Positions 52,959 to 62,012 of a DNA stretch of 64,000 nt are shown here, one piece after another. The translations under genes were made by a program, and so were the position numbers. The DNA is from Aminicella lysinilytica. Its GTDB lineage: Bacteria; Bacillota; Clostridia; Peptostreptococcales; Anaerovoracaceae. The stretch spans positions 1-64,000 of the forward strand of contig NZ_SNXO01000004.1 of the NCBI RefSeq assembly GCF_004362975.1, in the 5' to 3' direction. The notes beneath the pieces are model-generated. The model did no database searches and was not told the origin of the DNA. It saw only the letters and a list, made by a program, of their open reading frames with translations. The number at the start of each line of letters is the position of its first letter. The stretch's first letter is position 1.

Positions 52959-54116
52959 CTATTTCTTTTTAGCGGCTTCCATTACGGCTTCAGCTACGCT
53001 CTTAACTACCAGCGGATTGAATCCGTCAGGCAGAACATAGTCAGGTCTCAACTCGTCATCAGGGATTACTCCCGCTATGGCACGAGCCGCAGCCTCTTTC
53101 ATTTCCTCAGTTATTCTCGGGGCTCTGCAGTCCAGGGCTCCTCTGAATATTCCAGGGAATGCGATTACATTGTTCACCTGATTAGGGAAATCCGAACGTC
53201 CGGTTCCTACAACTGCCGCTCCTGCTTCCTTTGCCAGATCAGGCATGATCTCTGGAACAGGATTTGACATGACGAACACTATCGGATCCTTGGCCATGCC
53301 GCGGATCATGTCCTGGGTGACGATGCCCGGCTTGGACACGCCGATGAGAACATCAGCCCCCTTCATAGCGTCAGCCAGAGTCCCTACAAGCTTATTTTTG
53401 TTAGTGATCTTGGCCATCTTCTGCTGCTCCGGATTGTTGTACGGAGCGCCGTCGTATATGGTGCCGTGGCTGCCGACCAGAATGATCTCTCCGAAGCCCA
53501 GCCTCATGAACATCTTAGCGATGGATATGCCGGCCGAACCTGCGCCGCTGATAGCTATCTTCAGTTCACCGGCCTTCTTGCCCGTTACCTTCAGAGCGTT
53601 GATAATAGCTGCGCTGGTGATGATTGCCGTGCCGTGCTGGTCATCGTGGAAGACAGGTATGTCGCACATTTCTATGAGTCTCTGCTCGATTTCGAAGCAC
53701 CTCGGAGCGCTGATGTCCTCCAGGTTGATGCCGCCGAAGCTCTTGGAAATGTTATATACCGTCTGAATTATGACCTCAGGATCCTTGCTGTTGATACAGA
53801 TAGGAATGGCGTCGATACCTGCGAATACCTTAAACAGAGCACATTTGCCCTCCATTACAGGCATGCCTGCCGAAGGTCCGATGTCGCCCAGGCCCAGGAC
53901 CGCCGTTCCGTCAGTGATTACAGCTACAGTGTTGCCTTTGCCCGTGTAAGTGTAAGCAAGTTCTTCGTTCTTTTCGATCTCGAGACAGGGTGCCGCTACG
54001 CCGGGAGTGTAGGCGATGGCCATTTCCTCCTTGTTGGTAATAGGTGCCTTGCTCTCGATGGAAAGTTTGCCCTTCCATTCTGCGTGCAATTTGATCGCTA
54101 GTTCATTTTTGTCCAT
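52959..54116 (-). CDS. NAD(P)-dependent malic enzyme
   Basis: A 385-residue short-form malic enzyme: malate + NAD(P)+ gives pyruvate, CO2 and NAD(P)[16 protein letters not shown] with the preceding catalytic Tyr, [20 protein letters not shown] (Lys general base), [12 protein letters not shown] (metal-binding Asp) and the Rossmann [12 protein letters not shown] are all present. No phosphotransacetylase-like extension. It lies between argH (5-bp gap) and fumC, giving a direct fumarate-malate-pyruvate route. Confidence 0.93.
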   Translation of the reverse strand: MDKNELAIKLHAEWKGKLSIESKAPITNKEEMAIAYTPGVAAPCLEIEKNEELAYTYTGKGNTVAVITDGTAVLGLGDIGPSAGMPVMEGKCALFKVFAGIDAIPICINSKDPEVIIQTVYNISKSFGGINLEDISAPRCFEIEQRLIEMCDIPVFHDDQHGTAIITSAAIINALKVTGKKAGELKIAISGAGSAGISIAKMFMRLGFGEIILVGSHGTIYDGAPYNNPEQQKMAKITNKNKLVGTLADAMKGADVLIGVSKPGIVTQDMIRGMAKDPIVFVMSNPVPEIMPDLAKEAGAAVVGTGRSDFPNQVNNVIAFPGIFRGALDCRAPRITEEMKEAAARAIAGVIPDDELRPDYVLPDGFNPLVVKSVAEAVMEAAKKK

Positions 54117-54121
54117 GTTGA

Positions 54122-55510
54122 TTATTCCTTTCTGATTCCCTTAAGCCACTCTGTGCCTACTCGGATCTGCCGTCTTACCTCTGACGGAGCTGTGCCGCCG
54201 AAGGACTTTCTCGCGTCGACGCAGGCCTTGATGCTGATATCTCCCAGCATTTCCTTTGTCACACGATTATCTATAGATGTAAGGTCTGAATCTGTCAGAC
54301 CGTCAAAATCGCACCCTTTGTTTTCGCAGGCTTTGACCATCTGTCCAACGATGGAATGTGCCTCACGGAATGGTATGCCCTGCTTGGCGAAATGCTCCGC
54401 AATGTCTGTGGCGTTGAGGAATCCCTTGCCCAGCTGTTTTTCTATCATATCCATGCGGAATTCTGTCTTTTCAAGCATCCTGGCGAAAATCTGCACGCAG
54501 GCCTTCCATGTGTCGATGGCGTCGAAAAGGCCTTCCTTGTCTTCCTGGAAATCCTTGTTGTATGCCAGTGGCGTGCCTTTCATAACGGTCAGGAGCTGCA
54601 TCAGGTCGCCGTAGACTCTGCCGGTTTTTCCTCTCAGGAGCTCGGCCATGTCCGGGTTTTTCTTCTGGGGCATTATGCTGCTGCCTGTACAAAAACTATC
54701 GTCTATGGCTATGAATGAGAATTCCGAGGTGTTCCACCATGCGAACTCTTCTGCCCATCTGGACATGTGCATCATGGAAATCGATGCGTCGCTGAGGAAT
54801 TCCAGGGCGTAGTCTCTGTCGCTTACGCTGTCCATGGCGTTCTCTGTAGGCCCGTCAAAATCAAGCAATTCGGCCGTTCTCTGTCTGTTGATAGGCATAG
54901 TCGTGCCGGCCAGTGCGCAGGCGCCAAGGGGTGAAAGATTCATTCTCTCCAATGTGTCCTGCAGGCGCTGTATGTCCCTCTTGAACATCTGAAAATATGC
55001 CATGAATACAAAACCAAGTGTAATAGGCTGTGCATGTTGGATGTGTGTGTATCCAACGGTTATAGAGTCCGCATACTTTTCTGCCTTGGCCAGGATGACC
55101 TCTTCAAAATAGCTTAGTTCTCCGATTATTTCTTTGATTTCCCTGCGCAGGTAGATTCTCCCGTCTACCTGGCACTGATCGTTGCGGCTCCTGGATGTGT
55201 GGAGCTTCTTGCCTACTTCGCCGACTTCTTTGATCAGTCTGCTCTCGATGCCCATATGGATATCTTCATCATCTACGTTGAAGACGATCTCTCCGCTGGC
55301 TATCTCTTTCCTGATCTTCTCAAGACCTCTGATTATTTCATCGGCTTCCGCCTTCGTTACGATGCCCTGCTCTCCCAGCATGGTCACGTGAGCGATGCTG
55401 CCGTCTATATCTTCATTATACATACGCTGGTCAAATCCGATAGACGCATTGAACTCCTTGACTATCTGGTCCATGTCCTTCTCGAATCTGCCGCCCCAAA
55501 GTGATGCCAT
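54122..55510 (-). CDS. argH: Argininosuccinate lyase
   Basis: A 462-residue enzyme splitting argininosuccinate to arginine and fumarate. SRSRNDQCQVDGRIYLRRE (about 103-121; the usual DQVATD is DQCQVD here), GYTHIQHAQPITLG (about 146-159) and GSSIMPQKKNPDMAELLRGK (about 270-289) are conserved. I start at ATG 55510 (MASLWGGRF), with AGGAGG seven bases before; the frame is open 10 codons upstream. No argG or other arg genes are adjacent; malic enzyme and fumC follow. Confidence 0.93.
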   Translation of the reverse strand: MASLWGGRFEKDMDQIVKEFNASIGFDQRMYNEDIDGSIAHVTMLGEQGIVTKAEADEIIRGLEKIRKEIASGEIVFNVDDEDIHMGIESRLIKEVGEVGKKLHTSRSRNDQCQVDGRIYLRREIKEIIGELSYFEEVILAKAEKYADSITVGYTHIQHAQPITLGFVFMAYFQMFKRDIQRLQDTLERMNLSPLGACALAGTTMPINRQRTAELLDFDGPTENAMDSVSDRDYALEFLSDASISMMHMSRWAEEFAWWNTSEFSFIAIDDSFCTGSSIMPQKKNPDMAELLRGKTGRVYGDLMQLLTVMKGTPLAYNKDFQEDKEGLFDAIDTWKACVQIFARMLEKTEFRMDMIEKQLGKGFLNATDIAEHFAKQGIPFREAHSIVGQMVKACENKGCDFDGLTDSDLTSIDNRVTKEMLGDISIKACVDARKSFGGTAPSEVRRQIRVGTEWLKGIRKE

Positions 55511-55662
55511 TATATTACCTCCTGTAATCAATGGTAACATTATACATTAGCGTCTATCATAATGCAAATACAGAATCAGCAGATAATCAGGGTTGTAATG
55601 GCGCCACTACGGCTATATAATTTAACTATCATATCTATCTACACAAATGGAGGTAACAACAT

Positions 55663-56688
55663 ATGACTTTAGGAAAAGAAAAAATCAGTTTCATCAATGT
55701 ACCGACTCCCATCGAGAAGCTGAACACAGTTTCCGGTGAGCTGGGCATCAATCTTTATATGAAGCGTGACGACCTGACCAACTACGGAACAGGCGGAAAC
55801 AAACTGCGTAAGCTGGAGTACTTTATTAAGGACGCCCGGGATAAGGGCGCTACCATGCTCCTGACAGTAGGCGGAGCTCAGACTAACCACGGCAGGCTCA
55901 CAGCTGCCGTTGCAGCCAAATTCGGCATGAAGGCCGCAATTGTCGCAGTGGACGAATATCCCGGAGAGATCTCAGCCAACCTTTTGTTGGATGGCATCAT
56001 GGGCTGCCCCGTTTACCTTGTCAGAAACGACGAGACACGGTCTGAAGGCCAGCTTCTCAAGAAAGCAGTTGCAAAAGTAACAGACGAATGGACAGCAAAG
56101 GGCGAGAAGGTCTACTTCATTCCTTTGGGCGGTTCAAACGAACTGGGCGCTCTAGGCTATTACGATTGCGCTCTGGAAATGGCAGATCAGGTAAAGGAAA
56201 TGAAACTGGACAATGTCCACATTATCACCACCGTAGGCAGTATGGGCACATACATTGGCCTTGCCGCAGCCATTGCCAACGAACCTCTCGATATGAAAGT
56301 CACAGGTATCGGCATCAGCCCTAAGGATGACATCCACCAATTCGCCGCAGATTATTATGACAGACTAAAAAAAGCCTACGGTCTCAAGGTCGACTTGAAA
56401 GCGCAGGACTTCGATCTTAATTCTGATTTCGATTACGGCGGCTACAATAATCCAGTAGATGATGTTCGCCAGGCCATATATTATATGGGCCGCAAAGAAG
56501 GCATCATCCTGGATCCGTGCTACACAGGCAAAACCTTCAATGCTATCATGAAACTTGCCAAAGACGGTAAATTAAACAAGAATGAGAACTACATCATGAT
56601 CCACACAGGCGGCGTTCCTGGGATTTACACCAAACACCACCGCAGTCTTATGGAAGAAGAACTCATGAGCTATATGCACATAATCTAG
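55663..56688 (+). CDS. PLP-dependent D-cysteine desulfhydrase/ACC deaminase-family enzyme
   Basis: A 341-residue fold-type II PLP enzyme. The PLP lysine is in [13 protein letters not shown] (about 45-57), [15 protein letters not shown] (about 67-81) holds the substrate carboxylate-binding Ser/Asn-type loop, and [18 protein letters not shown] plus [12 protein letters not shown] form the cofactor phosphate site. D-cysteine desulfhydrase is the most likely activity; ACC deaminase and L-cysteate/other amino-acid lyases share the fold. Good RBS GGAGG. Divergent from argH; it interlocks by 4 bp at its 3' end with the DnaJ-protein gene. Confidence 0.8.
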   Translation: MTLGKEKISFINVPTPIEKLNTVSGELGINLYMKRDDLTNYGTGGNKLRKLEYFIKDARDKGATMLLTVGGAQTNHGRLTAAVAAKFGMKAAIVAVDEYPGEISANLLLDGIMGCPVYLVRNDETRSEGQLLKKAVAKVTDEWTAKGEKVYFIPLGGSNELGALGYYDCALEMADQVKEMKLDNVHIITTVGSMGTYIGLAAAIANEPLDMKVTGIGISPKDDIHQFAADYYDRLKKAYGLKVDLKAQDFDLNSDFDYGGYNNPVDDVRQAIYYMGRKEGIILDPCYTGKTFNAIMKLAKDGKLNKNENYIMIHTGGVPGIYTKHHRSLMEEELMSYMHII

Positions 56689-57293
56689 CAAGGCGTGCAG
56701 CAGCACAGAGGCATCATAGAACATGCCAGCATGTCAGCCGCTGACTGCCCCTTCTGATCGTAACCCTGAGCGTTGGAGCTGTTCCTGAAGATACTTCCCG
56801 AATTGTTCATCTGCTGATAGATGGACTGATATTCCGGGTTGGTCGGGTCCATATCCAGCGCTTGTTTTACGTTTGCTATGCCATCGGCAATGAATCCTTT
56901 CTTAAAGGAAAGAACGCCGCTGAGGAAAAACCACTCCGCATCGTGATCAGCCTCGTTTATGAGAGTCTGCTCCGCTGTATAGAAATCATTTCTGTCTAAA
57001 GCCGCCCTGACGGCGTTGTAAGTCTTGGCCTTTGCTCCGTAGTCACGCTGGCTGGCGTAACCTCCGCCGGCACTGCCGTAAGCCGGGCCTGAGTAATTAG
57101 CCGCGCTTCCCTTTGTCAGCATATCGTAGGCCTCATTGACCTCCTGCAGCTTTTCCTCCGCCAGATCCGCCAGAGGATTCCCCTGATATTTGTCAGGATG
57201 ATATTTCTTCACCAGCTCCCTGTAAGCGGACTTGATCTCCGCCTCAGAGGCGCCGTGTTTAACTCCTAATATTTCATATGGATCGTTTACCAT
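56685..57293 (-). CDS. J-domain protein with Cys-rich C-terminus
   Basis: A 202-residue protein. The J domain (3-65) carries [20 protein letters not shown] and the HPD motif in [12 protein letters not shown] needed to stimulate Hsp70 ATPase. A Gly/Tyr/Ala-rich linker (70-90) and a TPR-like helical segment (about 95-165, [20 protein letters not shown]) follow. It ends [10 protein letters not shown], a cysteine cluster that could bind metal or be lipid-modified. It overlaps the DUF5685 gene by 20 bp and its stop interlocks with the convergent desulfhydrase gene. Confidence 0.85.
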   Translation of the reverse strand: MVNDPYEILGVKHGASEAEIKSAYRELVKKYHPDKYQGNPLADLAEEKLQEVNEAYDMLTKGSAANYSGPAYGSAGGGYASQRDYGAKAKTYNAVRAALDRNDFYTAEQTLINEADHDAEWFFLSGVLSFKKGFIADGIANVKQALDMDPTNPEYQSIYQQMNNSGSIFRNSSNAQGYDQKGQSAADMLACSMMPLCCCTPC

Positions 57294-58140
57294 TTTCCTT
57301 CGTTCCTTTCCCGCTGAGTACCTCGTCGGTCTTGCGCCGAAGCCCCAGATATATCACGTTATCTATTATTCCTTTATTCTTCTTTATATCAAGCAGATCG
57401 TATGCTTTGGTCAGTTCACCGAGATAGTAATACAGAACTGCCTCTACGCCTGACGCCACCATTTCCCGAGGCCTTGAGTCATCCTCGTGATTCAGCGGAT
57501 TGTATCTGTGCTTAGCCGCGTCCTCCACGTAATCGTCCATGGCGTCCGTTACATATATCCACCGTCCCAGATAGTCGCCGAAATCCTCCAGCACGCGCTT
57601 CTGCCCCGCCGCAGGTGCATAATCTCCAAACACCCGGGCCATGACCTGACCAAAATAATCAGCCTTCGTCTCAATCTTACGGTCTGCCTCGGTCTCACGC
57701 CTGTAAAGTTCCTCCAGGGAATGCCTGACTGCCGACCCGGTCTCACCGTGTGCGGCCGCGGCCTGATTATATGCTTTGCGCAAAAATTTTCCTGTGAAGC
57801 TGCTTTTGCTTTTGTCGCCGTCTCGCACGTCGTCGAGGAAGTTTTCATACCCCAGGATCATCATCATGTCGGCCGCATAAACCAGGGCCGGCTCCTCGTA
57901 GAGGACCGGACGTTTCTTAATGTGATGCATGGCGCAGTGCTCCAGGCGGATATCATCGTCGCTTTCGGAAAGTGATGCCAGAAACAAAGCCATAAACGCC
58001 ATGTCATAACTGAGACCTTTGCGCAGGACCTGGCCGTAATTCCTGCCAATGGTCTTACACAGGCCGCAGTAATACCCGTTATACGTGCCCAGCTCTCTGA
58101 CCTTCAGTTCCGATCTCTCTGTAACTATGTACCCCAGCAT
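57274..58140 (-). CDS. DUF5685 family protein
   Basis: A 288-residue helical protein. [20 protein letters not shown] (about 22-41), [13 protein letters not shown] (about 66-78) and the late [20 protein letters not shown] (about 194-213) are the conserved DUF5685 segments; several Cys, His and Asp residues could bind metal. The Asp-rich helix pattern recalls isoprenoid-synthase-like folds, but that is only a resemblance. It is transcribed with the J-domain gene, a linkage common in Clostridia. Function unknown. Confidence 0.75.
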   Translation of the reverse strand: MLGYIVTERSELKVRELGTYNGYYCGLCKTIGRNYGQVLRKGLSYDMAFMALFLASLSESDDDIRLEHCAMHHIKKRPVLYEEPALVYAADMMMILGYENFLDDVRDGDKSKSSFTGKFLRKAYNQAAAAHGETGSAVRHSLEELYRRETEADRKIETKADYFGQVMARVFGDYAPAAGQKRVLEDFGDYLGRWIYVTDAMDDYVEDAAKHRYNPLNHEDDSRPREMVASGVEAVLYYYLGELTKAYDLLDIKKNKGIIDNVIYLGLRRKTDEVLSGKGTKENGKRSI

Positions 58141-58360
58141 GTTCTCTCCTAACTTTTCAATATACTGATACTATAATAAATAGTTGCAATTTGCAAGACT
58201 TGTATGTGAATTAACTGTGAAGAAGGTTGACTTATCAGCGGATAATTGTTATCATAGTGGTGAATTCTTAAGAAATCTTAAGAATCTTATGACAATTATA
58301 ACAGCACAGAACGTTAAAATATGTAACAATAGTAGCATTGACATTCGAGGGGGTAATATT

Positions 58361-60118
58361 TTGAAATTCAAGAAGATCTTAGTACCGTTGCTGGTCAGCT
58401 TAGCTGTCATCGGAGGTACTATAGGCATAGTCTATGGGGCGACGAGTACTGTAGACGGAACCAAATACACGCATCCAAGCTGGTACACTTCCAGCAGTTA
58501 CAAGTTATTTCACGGAATAGATGTATCTTTTTTCCAGCACAACAACAATTGGAACAAAATCAAGCGTGATGGGGTTGATTTTGCCTTTATAAGATGTGGC
58601 TTCACATCGTTAGGATCCACAACTATAAATGCTGACAGTTACTGTGCAAAAAATATTGTAAATGCTCAGGCAGCCGGCGTCAATGTTGGCCTGTATTATT
58701 ATTCGCAAGCCAAGACCACAAAGCAAGCAATCAGAGAAGCTAAATATGCTGTTTCTATAGCCAATAAATACGGCGGTATAACCATGCCTATAGTCATGGA
58801 TTATGAGAAGAAGATGGGAACCAAGTCAACTATGACCAAATGTGCTAAGGCTTTCTGTAATTATGTGAAAAAGGCCGGATACACGCCGATGCTATATTCA
58901 TATTATTCACTGTCTAATTCGAAATTTGATTTCAACAGCCTGTCGTCATATAAATTCTGGCTGGCCCACTATAATAGCAGTTCAGATTTCTCGCACCCCT
59001 ACGAGTACTGGCAATACACAAGTTCAGGTTCTGTCAGCGGCGCAGGTAGCAAACGTGTGGACAGGGATTTCTGGTATTACAAACTGAATTCCGGCGTGAC
59101 CAAAGCTGGCACTACTTCAATAGGAGATTGCTCAGTATCCCTGAGTTATTCTAAGAAACAAGCTACAGGCAAAAAGCTAGAGCCAACCGTTACAGTAAAG
59201 AATGGTGACACTATTCTTACCAAAGGTACAGACTATGTAACTATGTATTTCCATAATGTCAAGGGTGGCACAGCCTATGTTATAGTCAGGGGAATTGGTA
59301 ATTATTCCAACGAAGTGTTAGAGTCATTCAAGATTACCACTCTTGCCTTCAACAGCACTACCGCTACAGCCTCTAATGTTAGCAACTTGTCTTACACTGG
59401 AAAAGCGTTAACTCCTACTACAACTGTTAAATACAATGGCACTACTTTAAAGAATGGTACTAACTATTCCCTGAGCTATTCGAATAACAAGAATGTAGGT
59501 ACAGCAACTATTAAAATTACCGGCAAACTCCCTTATGTTGGCTCTATTACCAAGACATTTAGAATAGTCAAGTCCAAGCCGACTATCAAGACACTGCGTT
59601 CAACTTATAGAATCGGCAGAGACCATTACGGCATCAAGATAGGCGCAACTACAAACGGTGGTAAACTCACCTATTATTCATCTGATGAGGATCTTGTAAC
59701 AGTAAACAGCAGCGGAATTCTCACTACCAATAATAAGTCCGGCACGGCCACTATCACCATCAAAGGCGCGGCTTCATCCAACAGGACAGCCGGCAGCAAG
59801 CAGGTCACTGTCAAGGTATATGCCAGACCGCCAGTTGTAGAAGTTACTAAAATCAAAAAACCTGCCAAGAACTATTTCAGGATCTACTGGAACAAGACAA
59901 GCAGAACATCAGGATATCTGATAAAGTATTCCAACAGCAGTACTTTCAAGACATCCAAGTACTACAACGTGACCAATAACAAGACTACAGCCAAAACATT
60001 GAAGGATGGCCTGAAGGGACATTATGTCTATGTTAAGATCAAGGCTTACAGAACTCTTGACGGTGCCAATTACTATTGCAGCAGTTACAGCAAGACACTG
60101 AAAATCAAAGTGAGATAA
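58361..60118 (+). CDS. Secreted GH25 lysozyme with Ig-like repeats
   Basis: A 585-residue exported muramidase. After a signal peptide (1-28, LKFKKILVPLLVSLAVIGG...) comes a GH25 domain (about 45-235): HGIDVSFFQHNNNW, FAFIRCGFTS, GLYYYSQA, and the catalytic Asp/Glu in MPIVMDYEKKMG. Two about 80-residue beta repeats (SLSYSKKQATGKKLEPTVTV and SNLSYTGKALTPTTTVKYNG), a BIG2-like Ig domain (about 430-500, SSDEDLVTVNSSGILTTN) and an FN3-like end follow. The start is TTG at 58361, placed after GAGGGGGTAA; a longer ATG frame at 58184 has no RBS and no signal-peptide logic. It remodels or degrades peptidoglycan outside the cell. Confidence 0.85.
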   Translation: MKFKKILVPLLVSLAVIGGTIGIVYGATSTVDGTKYTHPSWYTSSSYKLFHGIDVSFFQHNNNWNKIKRDGVDFAFIRCGFTSLGSTTINADSYCAKNIVNAQAAGVNVGLYYYSQAKTTKQAIREAKYAVSIANKYGGITMPIVMDYEKKMGTKSTMTKCAKAFCNYVKKAGYTPMLYSYYSLSNSKFDFNSLSSYKFWLAHYNSSSDFSHPYEYWQYTSSGSVSGAGSKRVDRDFWYYKLNSGVTKAGTTSIGDCSVSLSYSKKQATGKKLEPTVTVKNGDTILTKGTDYVTMYFHNVKGGTAYVIVRGIGNYSNEVLESFKITTLAFNSTTATASNVSNLSYTGKALTPTTTVKYNGTTLKNGTNYSLSYSNNKNVGTATIKITGKLPYVGSITKTFRIVKSKPTIKTLRSTYRIGRDHYGIKIGATTNGGKLTYYSSDEDLVTVNSSGILTTNNKSGTATITIKGAASSNRTAGSKQVTVKVYARPPVVEVTKIKKPAKNYFRIYWNKTSRTSGYLIKYSNSSTFKTSKYYNVTNNKTTAKTLKDGLKGHYVYVKIKAYRTLDGANYYCSSYSKTLKIKVR

Positions 60119-60145
60119 CAGCAGAAATGCTGACTTCTTAAACAT

Positions 60146-60187
60146 AAAAACAGCTCGGTGGACATCCCATCCATCCGAGTTGTTTTT
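60146..60187. terminator. Bidirectional terminator after GH25 gene
   Basis: AAAAACAGCTCGG pairs with CCGAGTTGTTTTT, with inner TGGA/TCCA pairing. It serves both this gene and the convergent acidic-protein gene. Confidence 0.85.
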
Positions 60188-60520
60188 CTATTTCTTTAAT
60201 TTCTCGTCTAAGTCTTTAAAGATCCCACCGAATATATCATCGGGATCTGATGTACTATCCGGTTTCTTACCCGGGTTCTTCTTCGCCTCTTCCTCTGCTG
60301 CTATTTTTCTTATGTCTATAGGTGCCTTGAACCTGAAATCAGCATCAGTCCAAGGCCTTCCGACGCCACCGTCGTCATCTTCGTCTTCGTTTTCTTCATC
60401 ACTACTTCCGAAGGTATCCATAAACTGCGCCGTATCGTTGATACGCTCACCGTCATCCAGATTACCATCATTGTTGAAATCGAAACCAAAACCGAAAAAT
60501 CCAGGATCCTTTTCATCCAT
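60188..60520 (-). CDS. Small acidic EF-hand-like protein
   Basis: A 110-residue, strongly acidic protein without a signal peptide or membrane helix. FDFNNDGNLDDGERI (about 13-27) matches a DxNxDGxLxxxE calcium-binding loop (EF-hand or dockerin type). An Asp/Glu run (about 40-52) and a Lys/Pro-rich C-terminal part follow. The family looks like the short EF-hand-containing proteins of gut Clostridia. GGAG-type RBS present. Function unknown; calcium binding is inferred. Confidence 0.6.
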   Translation of the reverse strand: MDEKDPGFFGFGFDFNNDGNLDDGERINDTAQFMDTFGSSDEENEDEDDDGGVGRPWTDADFRFKAPIDIRKIAAEEEAKKNPGKKPDSTSDPDDIFGGIFKDLDEKLKK

Positions 60521-60659
60521 AATATATCGCTCCTCTCTCTGTCAATATGTTGCCCTTCCTTCACACAATATGTTACAACATATCACCGTGGAATTCAAGT
60601 GCGTACCCTGCTAAAATGAGCATTGATAACAAGACCAAAACCCAAGTCTATTTCAACTA

Positions 60660-60941
60660 CGGTAAACTGCCTTCCGCGCAGGCGATTCCGCAGGAGCAAA
60701 TGCAGTCATAGTCGCAGACGAGCAGGAAGAATAGCCAAACGCGTTACGATGTTTGACGGCGAAGAAATGGTGATGATGGAGTAACAATGTGCTTGCACAA
60801 TTGTTACGACTGAAACACCATTTGAAATTTACCCAGTAAATTTCTAATCTTCGCCTAGTTCGTAACGCGTTCTATTCTTCACGAGTGAGACTAATGACTG
60901 CCTGCGCACGAGGACAAGCCAAGCGGAAGGCAAGCTTACCG
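60660..60941 (-). ncRNA. Structured 3'-flank RNA element, copy 4 (after potD)
   Basis: It follows potD on the minus strand. P1: CGGTAA (60941-60936, the last sense codon plus stop) pairs with TTACCG (60665-60660), and GCCTTCCGC with GCGGAAGGC. Shared boxes: GTCCTCGTGCGCAGG, TAGTCTCACTCG, P4 GAAGAATAG/CTATTCTTC, P5 CGCGTTACGA/TCGTAACGCG, P6 GGCGAAG/CTTCGCC, P7 AAATTTAC/GTAAATTT, P8 with AACAATTGTGC/GCACATTGTT, TGCTCCTGCGGAATCGCC, edge GTTGAAA. P5 is twice as long as in copies 1 and 2 and fully compensated. Bases 60521-60659 before it hold nothing I can identify. Confidence 0.75.
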
Positions 60942-62012
60942 CGACTTGAAGATCTTCCAGTAGTAACTATACAGATCATCCCCGTCAGGTCCCACATCCC
61001 GCAGCACCTCACTCTTCTTCAGAAGTTCATCCGACGGGAACAGCACCTTGCTGTTCTGCAGCTTCTTCGACATCATCTTCCGAGCAGCCTCATTAGGCGT
61101 ACTGTACGTCAGATACTCATAATTCTTATACGCCACATCAGCCCTGCACATGAAATTGATCCACTTCATGGCATTAGACTTGTGAAAGGCATTCTTCGGT
61201 ACACACCAGTTATCTATAAACAACTCCGTACCCTCCTTGGGGATCACGAAATCCAGATCCTTATTCAACTCCTGGCTGTAAAGCACTTCCCCGTTCCAGA
61301 CCACTCCAACATCAGCAGAATTACCCACCAGCAGATCCCTGGCCGAATCGTTGGCATACTTATACACCAGAGGTTTTTGTTTGACAAGATAATCCGCGGC
61401 CGCAGAAAGTTCCGACTTCTTAGTAGAATTCAGCGAATACCCCAGAGCCTTCAGCGACGCCCCCATAGTATCACGAAGACTGTCCTGCATGATAATACTG
61501 CCTTTGTACTTTTTGTTCCAAAGGTCATTCCATGACGTGATCTCACCCTTTTGGATCTTGCTGGAATTATACATAATGCCCGCAATGCCCCACTGGTACG
61601 GCACGGCGTACTTGTTGCCCGGGTCGTATGATCTGTCGGCGATTTTCAGATAACGGCTGCCGATGTTCTTGAAATTCGGCACCTTGGAATAATCTATCTT
61701 GGACAAAAGACCCTCGTTGCGCATGCGCTCCACCATGTAATCAGACGGGCAGATAACATCGTAGACACCGGCCTGATTTTTTATGACAGGATACATTTCC
61801 TCATTAGTATCGAAGGTATCATAAATGACATTGATGCCTGTCTCCTTTTCAAACTCCTTGATAAGGCCCGGAGCGATATAATCGCCGTAGCTGTATATCC
61901 GGACCTCGTTCCTATCCTTCTGACCGCAGCCGGTCATGACCACAGCGCAAACGCAGAGAAGGCACAGGGCCAGGATCAGAATCAGGATTCTTTTACCCTT
62001 GAGCAACTTCAT
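60936..62012 (-). CDS. potD: Spermidine/putrescine-binding lipoprotein
   Basis: A 358-residue solute-binding lipoprotein. The signal (1-28) ends in a lipobox VVMTGCG, so Cys29 would be acylated. EVRIYSYGDYIAPGLIKEFE and GINVIYDTFDTNEEMY open the PotD/PotF-like domain; YAVPYQWGIAGIMYN, SADVGVVWNGEVLYS and DNWCVPKNAFHKSNAMKWIN are conserved polyamine-binding segments. I start at ATG 62012 (MKLLKGKRI), which follows GGAGGAG; the gene overlaps potC by 20 bp. It delivers polyamine to PotABC. The stop codon is part of P1 of the element at 60660-60941. Confidence 0.92.
   Translation of the reverse strand: MKLLKGKRILILILALCLLCVCAVVMTGCGQKDRNEVRIYSYGDYIAPGLIKEFEKETGINVIYDTFDTNEEMYPVIKNQAGVYDVICPSDYMVERMRNEGLLSKIDYSKVPNFKNIGSRYLKIADRSYDPGNKYAVPYQWGIAGIMYNSSKIQKGEITSWNDLWNKKYKGSIIMQDSLRDTMGASLKALGYSLNSTKKSELSAAADYLVKQKPLVYKYANDSARDLLVGNSADVGVVWNGEVLYSQELNKDLDFVIPKEGTELFIDNWCVPKNAFHKSNAMKWINFMCRADVAYKNYEYLTYSTPNEAARKMMSKKLQNSKVLFPSDELLKKSEVLRDVGPDGDDLYSYYWKIFKSR

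Noticed and set aside
21932-60941. The five repeats as a MITE, insertion sequence, CRISPR array or integron attC cluster
   Set aside because: There is no transposase or shared terminal inverted repeat, outer arms differ between copies, no direct target duplications are visible, and there is no repeat-spacer pattern. A mobile origin is not excluded but is not supported by the sequence here.
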